Positions 25,846 to 36,346 are shown, numbered from the stretch's first letter. The stretch: DNA of 64,000 nucleotides from Caldimonas brevitalea (GCF_001017435.1 NZ_CP011371.1:1736001-1800000), one strand, 5' to 3'. Notes: generated by a model not told the origin, from the letters alone. A program made the numbers and translations.

Positions 25846-26962
25846 CTCGGACGGTGTGAGGCAGGTGGATTTCGGCAACGGTGCCGGGCCCGGGCCCGGC
25901 CGCGGCGAGCCGCAGCGAGGCTCGGCCACCGTACACCGCCGCGAGGCGCTGGCGCACTTGTTCGAGCCCGAAGCCGGTGTGGTGGCGGCCAGCGGGTGCG
26001 CTCTGCAGCCCGACGCCGGTGTCTCGCACCACCAGCTTCAGCCCACCGTCGTCGCGGGCCGCCGACACCTCCAGCCGCCCGCCGTCGACCGCCGGCTCCA
26101 GCCCGTGCTGGATGGCGTTCTCGACGAGAGGCTGCAGCAGCAGCGGCGGCACCGGCTCGGCGGCCAGGTCGGCGGGCAACTCGAAATGCGCTTGCAGGCG
26201 CGGGCCCATGCGCACTTGCATCAACTGCAGGTAGTCGTCGAGGCGTGCGAACTCTGCCGCCAGGCTGTGCCACTCGGTGCGCGATGCGCTCAGGCTGGCG
26301 CGCAAGAAGGCGATCAGCCGGTCGAGCATGGCTTGCGCGGCTGGCGGGTCGAGCGCGATCAGGGCGCGCAGGTTGGCCAGCGTGTTGAACAGCATGTGCG
26401 GTTCGAGCTGGGCCTGCAGCAGCCGCAACTGGTGTTCGGTGGCGAGGCGGCGGGCGGCCTGGGCTTCGGCGTCCGCGCTCGAGACGCGGTTGGCGGAGTA
26501 GAAGAAATAGCTGGCGCCGACGGCCACCGCGAGGGACAGGCCCAGCAGCGACACGTACGCGGGCAGGCTGCCGGACGACGGCTGCACCGGGTGGCCGGTC
26601 AAGGCACGTGCCAGCTGGACGCCGAGGGGATAGGCCAGCGCGACGCCGCCGACCACGCAAACGGCCATCCAGCGCCAGCCGGGCCAGCCGTAGCGGGCGG
26701 GCGTGGACCCGGGGTCGGCGGCGTGCAGGCGGCGTGCCACGAGGATGCGGGAGACGTCGATGAACAACCAGCAGGGCACGCCGATGCACAGCGAGTAGGC
26801 GATGCTGACGCCGAGGTGCTGGCGTTGGGCTGCATAGACCGCGAGCCCGACAGCGATGCACATCACGGCGTTGACCGCGCCGCGCCGCAGCAACGGCCGC
26901 CACTGGGGGCCGGCGAGCGGTGACATCACGGCGGCGGTCGGGCGACCGATCGGATCGCTCAT
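25817..26962 (-). CDS. LytS/YehU-type sensor histidine kinase
   Basis: A 381-residue kinase. Four or so hydrophobic helices occupy residues 25-160 (NAVMCIAVGLAVYAA, IAYSLCIGVPCWLFI, MAVCVVGGVALAYPLGV, AYVSLLGLSLAVAVGA). The His_kinase domain follows with the phosphoacceptor in LQAQLEPHMLFNTLANLRAL (His189), then the ATPase N-box LLQPLVENAIQHGLEP and GFGLEQVRQRL. No separate sensor domain is visible, so sensing is probably intramembrane. It is coupled to the LytTR regulator downstream and preceded by a mini-cistron of the repeated start-site family. Confidence 0.92.
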   Translation of the reverse strand: MSDPIGRPTAAVMSPLAGPQWRPLLRRGAVNAVMCIAVGLAVYAAQRQHLGVSIAYSLCIGVPCWLFIDVSRILVARRLHAADPGSTPARYGWPGWRWMAVCVVGGVALAYPLGVQLARALTGHPVQPSSGSLPAYVSLLGLSLAVAVGASYFFYSANRVSSADAEAQAARRLATEHQLRLLQAQLEPHMLFNTLANLRALIALDPPAAQAMLDRLIAFLRASLSASRTEWHSLAAEFARLDDYLQLMQVRMGPRLQAHFELPADLAAEPVPPLLLQPLVENAIQHGLEPAVDGGRLEVSAARDDGGLKLVVRDTGVGLQSAPAGRHHTGFGLEQVRQRLAAVYGGRASLRLAAAGPGPGTVAEIHLPHTVRDGTADRPDR

Positions 26963-27024
26963 CGGGGAGCCTCCGTGCTCGGTACTGTGGAGCGAGCGCC
27001 TTCAGGCGGCCGGGCCGTGATCAT
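26959..27024 (-). CDS. Mini-cistron of the start-site element upstream of the LytS kinase
   Basis: On the minus strand, ATG 27024 opens a 21-codon frame beginning MITARPPEGARS and ending STEAPR. Its TGA overlaps the kinase ATG (ATGA at 26959-26962). GAGCACGGAGG provides the kinase ribosome site. Peptide and DNA align with the units before tcdA (MSGARPPEAA...STEVIQ) without gaps up to the stop. Conservation of the frame between distant loci suggests it is translated. Confidence 0.65.
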   Translation of the reverse strand: MITARPPEGARSTVPSTEAPR

Positions 27025-27088
27025 GGTCACCATTGTCGTCAACTCGGCGCGCCGCGCTCGGTCGCGAGGAGCGGGGTGGCCGCCCGGC

Positions 27089-27499
27089 TCACATCAGCCC
27101 GAGCCATTGCTGCCACACCAGCCGCCCCAGGTAGCGTTGCGGCAGCAGCGCAAACGCGCCGGCCACCAGGCAGCCGCTGATATAGGTGGCCCACATGGCC
27201 CGCCGGTGCGACTGCACCCGATGGTGCGCGATGCTCCAGATGCCCCAGCCGAGCCCGGCGAAGGTGGCCAGCGTCACCAGGTGGATCGGCGTGTAGCCGG
27301 CGATGTTGGGCAGCCGGTAGTCGCGGATGAAAACGCTGGTGAGGGCGGCGCCGAGCATCAGCGTCACCCAGGCGTAGCCGCCGCCGCGGTGCCAGCGCGA
27401 GCCCTTGCGCGCGGTGAGCGCGAACGGCCCGAGCAGCAGCGCGCTGACGGCAAAACCGATGTGCAGCAGGATGGCAGGGGAGGGCAGCGGCAGGGACAT
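27089..27499 (-). CDS. DUF2306 family membrane protein
   Basis: A 136-residue protein with four predicted helices (AILLHIGFAVSALLLGPFAL, AWVTLMLGAALTSVFI, IHLVTLATFAGLGWGIWSIA, WATYISGCLVAGAFALLP). The His in LLHIGFA and HHRVQSHRRAM fit DUF2306, a family distantly like cytochrome b561-type four-helix proteins. No function is established. AGGAG lies about seven bases before ATG 27499. The upstream frame is open but lacks resemblance to the family. Confidence 0.82.
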   Translation of the reverse strand: MSLPLPSPAILLHIGFAVSALLLGPFALTARKGSRWHRGGGYAWVTLMLGAALTSVFIRDYRLPNIAGYTPIHLVTLATFAGLGWGIWSIAHHRVQSHRRAMWATYISGCLVAGAFALLPQRYLGRLVWQQWLGLM

Positions 27500-27691
27500 G
27501 GACGGCTCCTGAAGTGATGCCGCCACTGTCGGGTGTCGCCGCCACCAGGGCGAGCCGTTTGCGACGAACCGCCGCGGGCAGGCCGCCAGTTGCAGCGTGG
27601 CGGCGCGAGATGCGCCGCCCGCCAGTGGCCGAACCGCCCAGAACGCCCGCGCCGCCGCTTGCGCGTCCGCAAGAGCCGGCAAGCCCCAGGC

Positions 27692-29224
27692 TCACCGGCG
27701 CCGCGACCGCCCGCCGAGCAAGCTGCCCAGCACACCGCGGATCAACTCGCGCCCGACGCTGCTGCCGATGCTGCGGGCAGCCGACTTGGCCAGCGCGTCC
27801 ACCACCCCTTCACGGCGCCCGCCGCGCGGGCCGGTGGAGCCGAACAGCACGTCGCTCAGCCCGCCGAGCATGCCCCCGCCGCTGTCGCCCTCGTCTGCGC
27901 TTGTCGCCCCGCGCCCCGTGTCGCGGCCCACAGCCGGTGTCTGCGCCGTCTCGGCCCGTGCCTTCAGCCGTTCATAGGCCGATTCGCGGTCGACCGCCTT
28001 TTCATAGACGCCGGCCACCAACGAGGCCTGCAGCAGGGCTTGCCGTTGTGCCGCCGTGATGGGGCCGATCTGGCTGGCTGGTGGCAGCACGTAGACCCGC
28101 TGGGTCACGCCCGGGCGGCCCTTGTCGTCGAGCAGGCTGACCAGAGCCTCGCCGACCGCCAGCTCGGTGATCGCCGTGGCCGTGTCGAGTTCTGGGTTGA
28201 CGCGCATCGTCTCGGCCGCGGCCTTGACGGCCTTCTGGTCGCGCGGCGTGAAGGCGCGCAGCGCGTGCTGCACCCGGTTGCCCAGCTGGCCCAGCACCGA
28301 ATCGGGCACGTCGAGCGGGTTTTGCGTCACGAAGTAGACGCCCACTCCTTTCGAGCGCACCAGCCGGACGACCAGTTCGATCCGTTCGACCAGCGCCTTG
28401 GGCGCATCGTCGAACAGCAAATGGGCCTCGTCGAAGAAAAACACCAGCTTGGGCTGGTCGAGGTCGCCTACTTCGGGCAGCAACTCGAACAGTTCGGACA
28501 GCATCCACAGCAAAAAGGTGGCGTAAAGGCGCGGCGCGTTCAGCAGCTTGTCGGCCGCCAGCACGTTGACCACACCACGGCCGTCGACGGTCTGCATGAA
28601 GTCGGCGATGTCCAACATCGGCTCGCCGAAAAACCGCTCACCGCCTTGTTCGCCGATCTGCAGCAGCCCGCGCTGGATCGCGCCGACGCTGGCCGCGCTG
28701 ATGTTGCCGTATTCGGTCGTGTAGCGACTGGCGTTGTCGCCCACGTGCTGCAGCATGGCGCGCAAATCCTTCAAGTCGAGCAGCAGCAGGCCGTTGTCGT
28801 CGGCGATCTTGAACACCAGCGACAGCACACCTTGCTGCGTGTCGTTCAGGTTCAGCATGCGGCCCAGCAGCAGCGGGCCCATGTCGGACACAGTGGCGCG
28901 CAGCGGGTGGCCTTGCTCGCCGAACACGTCCCACAAGGTGGTGGGGCAGGCCGCCGGCGTCGGCGCCGGCAGGCCCCGCTCTTGCAACAACTGGGACAGC
29001 TTGGGGCTGAGCGAGCCGGGCTGCGAGATGCCGGTCAGGTCGCCCTTGACGTCGGCCAGGAACACCGGCACGCCGATGCGCGAGAAGTTCTCGGCCAGCG
29101 TCTGCAGCGTGATGGTCTTGCCGGTGCCGGTGGCGCCGGTGATCAAGCCGTGTCGGTTCGCCAGCGCCGGCAACAGGAAAGTCTCGGTGTCGTGGTGCTT
29201 GGCGAGCAGGATGGGGTCGGCCAT
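27692..29224 (-). CDS. HerA-like ATPase, DUF853 family (YjgR-like)
   Basis: A 510-residue P-loop ATPase of the DUF853/YjgR group. Walker A is [20 protein letters not shown] (about 28-47) and Walker B is [18 protein letters not shown], followed by [20 protein letters not shown] with the arginine-containing sensor of HerA/FtsK-type motors. The C-terminus is low-complexity and Gly/Arg-rich ([14 protein letters not shown]), typical of the family. The physiological role is unclear; membrane or DNA transactions are suggested by relatives. ATG 29224 ([19 protein letters not shown]) starts the homology. It is divergent from the YebC-type gene. Confidence 0.9.
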   Translation of the reverse strand: MADPILLAKHHDTETFLLPALANRHGLITGATGTGKTITLQTLAENFSRIGVPVFLADVKGDLTGISQPGSLSPKLSQLLQERGLPAPTPAACPTTLWDVFGEQGHPLRATVSDMGPLLLGRMLNLNDTQQGVLSLVFKIADDNGLLLLDLKDLRAMLQHVGDNASRYTTEYGNISAASVGAIQRGLLQIGEQGGERFFGEPMLDIADFMQTVDGRGVVNVLAADKLLNAPRLYATFLLWMLSELFELLPEVGDLDQPKLVFFFDEAHLLFDDAPKALVERIELVVRLVRSKGVGVYFVTQNPLDVPDSVLGQLGNRVQHALRAFTPRDQKAVKAAAETMRVNPELDTATAITELAVGEALVSLLDDKGRPGVTQRVYVLPPASQIGPITAAQRQALLQASLVAGVYEKAVDRESAYERLKARAETAQTPAVGRDTGRGATSADEGDSGGGMLGGLSDVLFGSTGPRGGRREGVVDALAKSAARSIGSSVGRELIRGVLGSLLGGRSRRR

Positions 29225-29389
29225 GACGGTTTCCGTAAGTAAAGGCGGGGGCGAGCCCCGGTAAAATCGCAGTCTAGCGAACACCACCCGCCCCGCCGTT
29301 CCGACGTGCCGGGGCAGGGCACACCCCCAACAACCACCCCGGCGCGCTCGATCGTGTCGTCCGGGCGCTTCAGGAGCAGGAGCTTATCC

Positions 29390-30115
29390 ATGGCCGGTCA
29401 TTCCAAGTGGGCCAACATTCAGCACCGCAAGGGTCGCCAGGACGAAAAGCGCGGCAAGGTCTGGACGCGTGTGATCCGCGAAATCATGGTCGCGGCACGC
29501 CAGGGCGGCGCTGACCTGAACGCCAACCCGCGTTTGCGTCTGGCCGTCGACAAGGCGAAGGCGGCTAACATGCCGGCCGACACCATCAAGCGCAACATCG
29601 ACAAGGCCACCGGCAATCTCGAAGGCGTCAGCTACGAAGAGATCCGCTACGAGGGCTACGGCATCGGCGGCGCGGCGATCATCGTCGACTGCATGACCGA
29701 CAACCGCGTGCGCACGGTGGCCGAAGTGCGCCATGCCTTCAGCAAGCATGGCGGCAACCTCGGCACCGAAGGGTCGGTGGCCTTCCAGTTCAAGCACTGC
29801 GGCCAGTTCGTGTTCGCCCCGGGCACGCCCGAAGACAAGGTCATGGAAGTGGCCCTGGAGGCGGGCGCCGAGGACGTGGTGAGCGACGACGACGGCGCGG
29901 TGGAAGTGCTGTGTGCGCCGGGCGACTTCGAGGCGGTCAAGAACGCGCTGGAAGGCGCGGGGCTGCAGCCGGAAGTGGCCGAGGTGACGATGCGGGCCGA
30001 GAACACGGTCGATCTCACCGGCGACGACGCGCAGAAGATGCAAAAGCTGCTGGACGTGCTGGAAGACCTCGACGATGTGCAAGAGGTCTACCACAACGCG
30101 ATCATCAACGAATGA
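29390..30115 (+). CDS. YebC/PmpR-family translation and transcription factor
   Basis: A 241-residue protein of the TACO1/YebC family. The N-terminus [20 protein letters not shown] is the family signature, followed by [20 protein letters not shown] and [19 protein letters not shown]. Members act as DNA-binding regulators or help ribosomes through difficult motifs; which applies here is unknown. CAGGAGCAGGAG precedes ATG 29390. It begins a co-directional run with purD 48 bases downstream, a neighbourhood common in Burkholderiales. Confidence 0.94.
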   Translation: MAGHSKWANIQHRKGRQDEKRGKVWTRVIREIMVAARQGGADLNANPRLRLAVDKAKAANMPADTIKRNIDKATGNLEGVSYEEIRYEGYGIGGAAIIVDCMTDNRVRTVAEVRHAFSKHGGNLGTEGSVAFQFKHCGQFVFAPGTPEDKVMEVALEAGAEDVVSDDDGAVEVLCAPGDFEAVKNALEGAGLQPEVAEVTMRAENTVDLTGDDAQKMQKLLDVLEDLDDVQEVYHNAIINE

Positions 30116-30163
30116 GACCGAAGGCAGTACGCGCGCATCGCGCCGCCCGGTGAAAGATCAGGT

Positions 30164-31444
30164 ATGAAAGTTCTCGTCATCGGTTCGGGCGGCCGCGAAC
30201 ACGCCCTGGCGTGGAAACTCGCCCAATCGCCCAAGGTGCACAAGGTGTACGTCGCGCCGGGCAACGGCGGCACCGCGCTCGACCCGCGGCTGACCAACGT
30301 CGCGATCTCCGCGCCCGAAGCGCTGGCCGACTTTGCCGAATCCGAGAAGGTCAACATCACGGTGGTCGGCCCCGAGGCACCGCTGGCGGCCGGTGTGGTC
30401 GACCTGTTCCGGGCCCGCGGCCTGCGCATCTTCGGGCCGACCAAGGCGGCGGCTCAGCTCGAAAGCTCCAAGGCTTTCTCGAAGGACTTCATGCGGCGGC
30501 ACAAGATTCCGACCGCGGCCTACGAGACCTTCGACAACGCCGAGGCCGCCCACGCCTATGTCGACCGGATGGGCGCCCCTATCGTGGTCAAGGCCGACGG
30601 CCTGGCGGCCGGCAAGGGTGTGGTGGTCGCGATGACGCTGGCCGAGGCCCACGAAGCAGTCGACTGGATGCTGCTCGACAACAAGCTCGGCGTGCAGCAC
30701 AACGAAGGCGGCGCGCGGGTCGTGATCGAGGAGTTCCTGCAGGGCGAGGAAGCCAGCTTCATCGTGCTGTGCGACGGCAAGAACGTGCTGGCGCTGGCGA
30801 CCAGCCAGGACCACAAGCGCCTGCAGGACGGCGACCAGGGGCCCAACACCGGTGGCATGGGCGCCTACTCGCCTGCCCCGGTGGTCACGCCCAATGTGCA
30901 CGGCCGCGCGATGCAGGACATCATCCTGCCGACCATCGCCGGCATGGCCCGCGACGGCATTCCCTACACCGGTTTCCTCTATGCCGGCCTGATGATCGAC
31001 GCCAACGGCCTGCCGAAGACGCTCGAATTCAACTGCCGCATGGGCGACCCGGAAACGCAGCCGATCATGATGCGGCTCAAGACCGATCTGCTCGACGTGC
31101 TGATGGCCGCCACCGACGGCAGCCTCGACAAGGTCGACCTGCAATGGGACCGCCGGGTCGCGCTCGGCGTGGTGCTGGCGGCACACGGCTACCCGCTCGA
31201 CCCGCGCAAGGGCGACGTCATCACGGGGCTGCCGGCGGAACAGCCCGATGCGGTGGTGTTCCACGCCGGCACCATCACGGACGGCGGGCAGACCCGCACC
31301 GCCGGCGGGCGTGTGCTGTGCGTCACCGCGCTTGGCGACTCGGTGAAGGCGGCGCAACAGCGCGCCTACCAGGTGGCGCAGGGCATCCGTTTCGACGGCG
31401 CCCAGTTCCGCAGCGACATCGGCTACCGCGCCGTCAAGCGCTGA
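30164..31444 (+). CDS. purD: Phosphoribosylamine-glycine ligase (GAR synthetase)
   Basis: A 426-residue ATP-grasp ligase that joins phosphoribosylamine and glycine to GAR in step two of purine synthesis. The N-domain starts [20 protein letters not shown] with the HPGNGGT-like loop ([12 protein letters not shown]). The ATP-grasp core includes [20 protein letters not shown] and [20 protein letters not shown]. The C-domain [20 protein letters not shown] completes the normal length. It lies 13 bases before hemF, so the two are likely co-transcribed. Confidence 0.96.
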   Translation: MKVLVIGSGGREHALAWKLAQSPKVHKVYVAPGNGGTALDPRLTNVAISAPEALADFAESEKVNITVVGPEAPLAAGVVDLFRARGLRIFGPTKAAAQLESSKAFSKDFMRRHKIPTAAYETFDNAEAAHAYVDRMGAPIVVKADGLAAGKGVVVAMTLAEAHEAVDWMLLDNKLGVQHNEGGARVVIEEFLQGEEASFIVLCDGKNVLALATSQDHKRLQDGDQGPNTGGMGAYSPAPVVTPNVHGRAMQDIILPTIAGMARDGIPYTGFLYAGLMIDANGLPKTLEFNCRMGDPETQPIMMRLKTDLLDVLMAATDGSLDKVDLQWDRRVALGVVLAAHGYPLDPRKGDVITGLPAEQPDAVVFHAGTITDGGQTRTAGGRVLCVTALGDSVKAAQQRAYQVAQGIRFDGAQFRSDIGYRAVKR

Positions 31445-31457
31445 CACCGGCGAGTCG

Positions 31458-32366
31458 ATGAAAACCGAAGACGTCCGCACTTATTTGCTGAGCCTGCAAG
31501 ACCGCATCATCGACACGATGCAGTCCGAAGACGGCTCGCCGTTCGTGCGCGACGCCTGGACCCGCCCGAGCGGCGGCCGTCTGGAAGGCGACGGCGTGTC
31601 GCGCCTGGTCGAGGACGGCCCGCTGCTGGAGCGCGGCGGCTGCAATTTTTCGCATGTGAAGGGGCCGCAGCTGCCGCCCTCCGCCACGCAACATCGGCCG
31701 GAGCTGGCCGGCGCGCCCTTCGAGGCGTTGGGTGTTTCGCTGGTGTTCCACCCGCGCAACCCCTATGTGCCGACGGTGCACATGAACGTGCGTATGCTGG
31801 CCGCCCACCCGCCGGGCCGAGAGAGCGTGACCTGGTTCGGCGGCGGCATGGACCTGACGCCTTATTACGGCTTCGAAGAGGATGCCGGTCACTTCCACAC
31901 CACCTGTCGTGATGCGCTGGCGCCTTTCGGCGACGACAAGTACCCCCGCTTCAAGCAGTGGTGCGACGACTATTTCTATCTGAAGCACCGCCAGGAGGCG
32001 CGTGGCATCGGGGGCATCTTCTATGACGATTTCGCCGAAGGCGGCTTCGACACCGGTTTTGGCATGATGCGTTCGGTCGGCGACGCCTTTCTGGCCGCGT
32101 ACCTGCCCATCGTGCAGCGGCGCCGGGCCTTGCCCTATGGCGAGCGCGAACGCGATTTCCAGGCCTATCGGCGCGGCCGCTATGTCGAGTTCAACCTGGT
32201 GTGGGACCGCGGCACGCTGTTCGGCCTGCAATCCGGCGGGCGCACCGAGTCGATCCTGATGTCGATGCCGCCGGTCGTGAAATGGCGTTACGACTGGCAG
32301 CCCGAGCCGGACAGCCCCGAAGCCCGGCTGTACACCGACTTCCTGCCGCCGCGGGCCTGGGTGTGA
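31458..32366 (+). CDS. hemF: Oxygen-dependent coproporphyrinogen III oxidase
   Basis: A 302-residue enzyme that decarboxylates coproporphyrinogen III to protoporphyrinogen IX in heme synthesis, using oxygen. Family blocks are [57 protein letters not shown] and [20 protein letters not shown]. Length is normal. The last four bases (GTGA) overlap the GTG start of nadD, giving translational coupling. Confidence 0.96.
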   Translation: MKTEDVRTYLLSLQDRIIDTMQSEDGSPFVRDAWTRPSGGRLEGDGVSRLVEDGPLLERGGCNFSHVKGPQLPPSATQHRPELAGAPFEALGVSLVFHPRNPYVPTVHMNVRMLAAHPPGRESVTWFGGGMDLTPYYGFEEDAGHFHTTCRDALAPFGDDKYPRFKQWCDDYFYLKHRQEARGIGGIFYDDFAEGGFDTGFGMMRSVGDAFLAAYLPIVQRRRALPYGERERDFQAYRRGRYVEFNLVWDRGTLFGLQSGGRTESILMSMPPVVKWRYDWQPEPDSPEARLYTDFLPPRAWV

Positions 32367-32965
32367 CGCCTGCTTTGCCTCGTATCGGCCTGTTCGGCGG
32401 CAGCTTCGACCCGGTGCACAACGCCCACCTGGCGCTGGCCCGGGTGGCCCGCGACCATCTCCGGCTCGACGAACTGCGCTGGGTGCCGGTGGGCGCCGCC
32501 TGGCAGAAGGCGCGGCAACTCACGCCGGCGGCCCATCGGCTCGCAATGGTGGAGCTGGCCATTGCCCGTGAGCCGGGCTTCACCGCCTCGACGGTCGAAA
32601 CCGATCGCGACGGCCCCAGCTACATGATCGACACCGTGCGCGCCTTGCAGGAGGCTCAGCCCCAGGCCCATTGGTTGCTGATCGTGGGACAGGACCAATA
32701 CGCGCGTTTCGACACCTGGCGCGACTGGCCAGAGTTGCTGCAGCGCGTGACGCTGGCGGTGGCCGGCCGGGCCGGGGAAGCGCCTCGCCCGCCTGCTGCG
32801 CTGGCGGTACACGACCACCGAATCGAAAGCCTGCCCTTGCCTGCGATGACCGTCTCCTCGACCGAAGTGCGCACCCGCGTGGCGCGCGGCGAGCCCATCG
32901 ACACGCTGGTTCCCCCCCAGGTGGCACGCTATATTGCGCAGCATCACCTTTATTCCAACCCCTGA
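32363..32965 (+). CDS. nadD: Nicotinate-nucleotide adenylyltransferase
   Basis: A 200-residue nucleotidyltransferase that adenylates nicotinate mononucleotide in NAD synthesis. The phosphate-binding loop is [20 protein letters not shown] ([10 protein letters not shown]). [20 protein letters not shown] is the SSTxxR block near the C-terminus. GTG 32363 is chosen because it overlaps the hemF stop and begins right at the family start ([13 protein letters not shown]); no ATG fits. It is followed by rsfS 28 bases later, the common nadD-rsfS-rlmH order. Confidence 0.94.
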   Translation: MTPALPRIGLFGGSFDPVHNAHLALARVARDHLRLDELRWVPVGAAWQKARQLTPAAHRLAMVELAIAREPGFTASTVETDRDGPSYMIDTVRALQEAQPQAHWLLIVGQDQYARFDTWRDWPELLQRVTLAVAGRAGEAPRPPAALAVHDHRIESLPLPAMTVSSTEVRTRVARGEPIDTLVPPQVARYIAQHHLYSNP

Positions 32966-32993
32966 TCCCGACTACACGGAGACGCCCGCCTCA

Positions 32994-33707
32994 ATGGACA
33001 TCCGCAAACTGCAGCGCGCCATCGTCGATGGCTTGGAAGACGTCAAGGCCCACGACATCCAGGTGTTCAACACCGAACACCTTTCACCCCTGTTCGAACG
33101 GGTCATCATCGCTTCCGGCACATCGAACCGCCAGACCAAGGCGTTGGCTGCGAGCGTCCGCGACAGCGTCAAGGACCAGGGCTTTCAGGTGATGCGCACC
33201 GAAGGTGAAGACAACGGCGAGTGGATCATCGTCGACTGCGGCGCCGCCGTGGCCCACATCATGCAGCCCACCATCCGCCAGTATTACCACCTGGAAGAGA
33301 TCTGGGGCGAGAAGCCGGTGAAGCTCAAGCTGGGCGCCGAAACCAAGCGGCTGCCCAAGGCCGAGGGCGCCGACGAAGACGACGATGACGACGTGAACGC
33401 CAGCGAGGCCCGCCCGGCGGCCAAGAAGGCCCCGGCGAAGAAGGCCGCCGCGAAGAAAACGGCGTCGAAGGCCGCAGCCGCCAAGACGCCGGCCGCGAAG
33501 AAGGCCGCCTCGTCGAGGGCGGCCGCACCGGCCGCCAAGAAGGCCACCGCCGCGCGCAAGACGCCGGCGGCCAAGAAGGCGCCGGCCAAGACCCGCACGG
33601 TCACGGTGATCTCTGGCAGCGTGCGCGCCCCCGCCAAGAAGGTGGCAGCGAAGAAGGCGGCCGCCAGTCCGGCCGCAGCCAAGAAGGCCGGCACCCGCAA
33701 GGCATGA
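32994..33707 (+). CDS. rsfS: Ribosomal silencing factor RsfS with Lys/Ala-rich tail
   Basis: A 237-residue protein. Residues 1-118 are a complete RsfS domain ([50 protein letters not shown]), which binds uL14 and blocks subunit joining in starvation. Residues 125-237 are an extra tail: an acidic run DEDDDDDV (127-134), then about 100 residues of Lys/Ala repeats ([18 protein letters not shown]) like histone H1 tails. Most RsfS proteins are only 105-130 residues, so the tail doubles the protein. Its last four bases overlap the rlmH start. Confidence 0.93.
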   Translation: MDIRKLQRAIVDGLEDVKAHDIQVFNTEHLSPLFERVIIASGTSNRQTKALAASVRDSVKDQGFQVMRTEGEDNGEWIIVDCGAAVAHIMQPTIRQYYHLEEIWGEKPVKLKLGAETKRLPKAEGADEDDDDDVNASEARPAAKKAPAKKAAAKKTASKAAAAKTPAAKKAASSRAAAPAAKKATAARKTPAAKKAPAKTRTVTVISGSVRAPAKKVAAKKAAASPAAAKKAGTRKA

Positions 33708-34174
33708 AACTGGTCGTCGTCGCGGTCGGCCAACGCATGCCAGCCTGGGCCGAGACGGCTTACGACGACTATGCCAAGCGCTTCCCGCCCGAGCTGCGGC
33801 TGGAGTTGAAAGCCGTCAAGACCGAGCCGCGGGGCAACAACAAGTCGGCCGAGTCGCTGATGGCGGCCGAACGCTCGCGCATCGAGGCGGCGCTGCCCAA
33901 GGGCGCCCGCACTGTCGTGCTCGACGAGCGCGGCGACCGGCTGACCACCCAACAACTGGCGCAGCGGCTCAAGGCCTGGATGCACGACGGGCGCGACGTC
34001 GCCCTGCTGATCGGCGGGCCCGACGGGCTCGACCCGGCCTTGCGCGAGGGCGCCGACGAGCGCGTGCGCCTGTCCGACCTGACCCTGCCGCACGCCTTCG
34101 TGCGTGTGCTGCTGGCCGAACAGCTGTACCGCGCCTGGTCGGTGATGGTCGGCCATCCTTATCACCGCGAATGA
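33704..34174 (+). CDS. rlmH: 23S rRNA pseudouridine1915 N3-methyltransferase
   Basis: A 156-residue SPOUT methyltransferase that modifies helix 69 of 23S rRNA. The knot region has [20 protein letters not shown] and [20 protein letters not shown], ending [12 protein letters not shown], as in all RlmH proteins. It starts at ATG 33704, overlapping the rsfS stop by four bases. Confidence 0.96.
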   Translation: MKLVVVAVGQRMPAWAETAYDDYAKRFPPELRLELKAVKTEPRGNNKSAESLMAAERSRIEAALPKGARTVVLDERGDRLTTQQLAQRLKAWMHDGRDVALLIGGPDGLDPALREGADERVRLSDLTLPHAFVRVLLAEQLYRAWSVMVGHPYHRE

Positions 34175-34234
34175 CGCGCGCTGTTTCGGCGCACCTTCGC
34201 ACCCGATGGCAGTAGAAGAAAAACGAGCACCACG

Positions 34235-34849
34235 ATGGCCCGCGCCTCCCACGACTTTGTCTACCTCGCCTCCCAAAGCCCGCGCCGGCGGCAGCTGCTC
34301 GACCAGCTCGGCGTGCGCCACCAGCTGCTGCTGCCGGGAGTCGACGAGGACGCCGAGGCGCTCGAAGCCGTGTTGCCGCGCGAGGCGCCGCTCGCCTATG
34401 TCGAGCGCGTCACGCTGGCCAAGCTCGGCGCCGCACGCCGCCGCCTGAAGCAGCGGGGCCTGCCGGCCGCACCCCTGTTGTGCTCGGACACGACGGTCGC
34501 GCTGGGCAACCGCATCTTCGGCAAGCCCGCCAGCGCGGATGAGGCCGCGGCGATGCTGGCCAGCCTGTCCGGCCGTGAACACCGGGTGATCACGGCCGTC
34601 GCGGTCGGCACGATGCGCCGCTTCGATTGCACGGTAAACATCTCCAAAGTGCGCTTTGCGGCGCTCACCCGCACGCAGATCGACGCCTACGTCGCGAGCG
34701 GCGAGCCGATGGGCAAGGCCGGCGCGTATGCGATCCAGAGCCAGGCAGCCGCCTGGATCACCCATATTGCTGGGAGTTACTCCGGTATCATGGGTTTGCC
34801 TCTGTACGAGACCGCGCAGCTTCTGCAACGCTTCGGGGTCACGTACTGA
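34235..34849 (+). CDS. maf: Maf-family nucleoside triphosphate pyrophosphatase
   Basis: A 204-residue Maf protein, which hydrolyses non-canonical or dTTP/UTP nucleotides to monophosphates. [20 protein letters not shown] is the substrate loop, [20 protein letters not shown] holds the catalytic Asp, and [20 protein letters not shown] and [18 protein letters not shown] complete the signature. Its order before rng (maf-rng) is conserved across proteobacteria. It starts 60 bases after rlmH. Confidence 0.94.
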   Translation: MARASHDFVYLASQSPRRRQLLDQLGVRHQLLLPGVDEDAEALEAVLPREAPLAYVERVTLAKLGAARRRLKQRGLPAAPLLCSDTTVALGNRIFGKPASADEAAAMLASLSGREHRVITAVAVGTMRRFDCTVNISKVRFAALTRTQIDAYVASGEPMGKAGAYAIQSQAAAWITHIAGSYSGIMGLPLYETAQLLQRFGVTY

Positions 34850-34864
34850 CCCCTTACCCGGCAC

Positions 34865-36346
34865 ATGCAAGACATCCTCATCAACTGGTCTCCGCAAGAA
34901 ACGCGGGTGGCCATCGTCGAAAGCGGTGCGGTGCAGGAGTTGCACATCGAGCGGACGCTCGAGCGCGGCCTGGTCGGCAACATCTACGCTGGCCGGGTGG
35001 CCCGTGTGCTGCCTGGCATGCAATCGGCCTTCATCGACATCGGCCTCGAACGCGCTGCCTTCCTGCACGTGGCCGACGTCTGGCAGCGCGGTGCTTTTGC
35101 CGAGGGCGGGCACGGCAACCACAACCACAACAACACGCCCCCGACGCCGATCGAAAAGCTGGTGTTCGAAGGCCAGAATCTGACCGTGCAGGTCATCAAG
35201 GACCCGATCGGCACCAAGGGCGCGCGGCTGTCGACGCAGATCAGCATCGCGGGCCGTTTGCTGGTGTTCCTGCCGCAGGACGACCACATCGGCATTTCGC
35301 AGAAGATCGGCTCGCCCGAGTTGCGCGAGCAGTTGCGCAGCCGCATGGGCCGGCTGGCGGGCGAGGGCGGCGGCGGCTTCATCCTGCGCACCAACGCTGA
35401 AGACGCGACCGACGACGAACTGGCCGCCGACATCGCCTTCTTGCGCAAGATGTGGGCGAGCATCCGCCAGGCCAGCTTCAAGACGCCCGCGGGCCGATTG
35501 CTGCACCAGGACCTCAACCTGGCCCAGCGCGTGTTGCGCGACCTGGCCAACGAAGAGACACAGTCGATCCGCATCGATTCGCACGCCCAGTTCGAGGCCT
35601 TGAAGGCCTTCGGCCGCGAGTACACGCCGGGCTCGGTGCACAAGCTGCAGCACTACCGCGGCGAGCGTCCGATCTTCGATCTGTTCAACGTCGACCAGGA
35701 GATCGAGAAGGCGCTGGCGCGGCGCGTCGACCTGAAGTCGGGCGGTTATCTGATCATCGACCAGACCGAAGCCCTGACCACCTTCGACGTCAACACCGGC
35801 GGCTACGTCGGCGCCCGCAACTTCGACGACACCATCTTCAAGACCAACCTCGAGGCGGCGCAGGCCATCGCCCGGCAGCTGCGGCTGCGCAACCTGGGCG
35901 GCATCATCATCCTCGACTTCATCGACATGGTGCGCGAGGACCACCAGGAGGCGGTGCTGGCCGAACTGCGCAAGCAACTGCAGCGCGACCGCGTCAAGAT
36001 GACGGTGAGCGGCTTCACGCAGCTCGGTCTGGTGGAGATGACACGCAAGCGCACGCGCGAGTCGCTGTCCCACATGCTGTGCGAGCCGTGCCCCACCTGC
36101 GGCGGCAAGGGCTCGGTGAAGACACCGCGCAGCGTCTGCTACGACATCCTGCGCGAGATCCTGCGCGAGGCCCGGCAGTTCAACCCGAAGGAGTTCCGGG
36201 TGGTGGCGTCGCCCGCGGTGGTCGAGATGCTGCTCGACGAAGAGAGCGCCCACCTCGCGGCCCTGTCCGATTTCATCGGCAAGCCGATCTCGCTACAGAC
36301 CGAAGCCGCGGTGTCGCCCGAGCAGTACGACATCGTGTTGCTGTGA
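34865..36346 (+). CDS. rng: Ribonuclease G
   Basis: A 493-residue endoribonuclease that matures the 16S rRNA 5' end and trims mRNAs. The S1-like domain is near the N-terminus (RVARVLPGMQSAFIDIGLER). The catalytic domain has LTTFDVNTGGYVGARNFDDT and GGIIILDFIDM with the metal-binding Asp residues. The zinc-link Cys pair sits in CEPCPTCGGKG. It lacks the long RNase E scaffold tail, which distinguishes RNase G. A His/Asn insert (HGNHNHNN) loops out of the S1 region. It starts 16 bases after maf. Confidence 0.94.
   Translation: MQDILINWSPQETRVAIVESGAVQELHIERTLERGLVGNIYAGRVARVLPGMQSAFIDIGLERAAFLHVADVWQRGAFAEGGHGNHNHNNTPPTPIEKLVFEGQNLTVQVIKDPIGTKGARLSTQISIAGRLLVFLPQDDHIGISQKIGSPELREQLRSRMGRLAGEGGGGFILRTNAEDATDDELAADIAFLRKMWASIRQASFKTPAGRLLHQDLNLAQRVLRDLANEETQSIRIDSHAQFEALKAFGREYTPGSVHKLQHYRGERPIFDLFNVDQEIEKALARRVDLKSGGYLIIDQTEALTTFDVNTGGYVGARNFDDTIFKTNLEAAQAIARQLRLRNLGGIIILDFIDMVREDHQEAVLAELRKQLQRDRVKMTVSGFTQLGLVEMTRKRTRESLSHMLCEPCPTCGGKGSVKTPRSVCYDILREILREARQFNPKEFRVVASPAVVEMLLDEESAHLAALSDFIGKPISLQTEAAVSPEQYDIVLL

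Noticed and set aside
26959..26995. The kinase start-site similarity as a general Shine-Dalgarno coincidence
   Set aside because: I considered that ACGGAGG alone explains it, but the match extends upstream through CGGCCGCC, GAAG and GCTCGC in the same spacing and peptide frame, so I kept it as a real copy.
27015..27033. Resemblance of the mini-cistron start (ATGGTGACCATGATCACG) to the E. coli lacZ start
   Set aside because: Short chance similarity; no beta-galactosidase sequence follows and no cloning-vector sequence is present.
33284..36253. A 989-codon minus-strand open frame across rsfS, rlmH, maf and rng
   Set aside because: It spans four well-conserved plus-strand genes and its composition is that of complement codons. 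No domain is visible.
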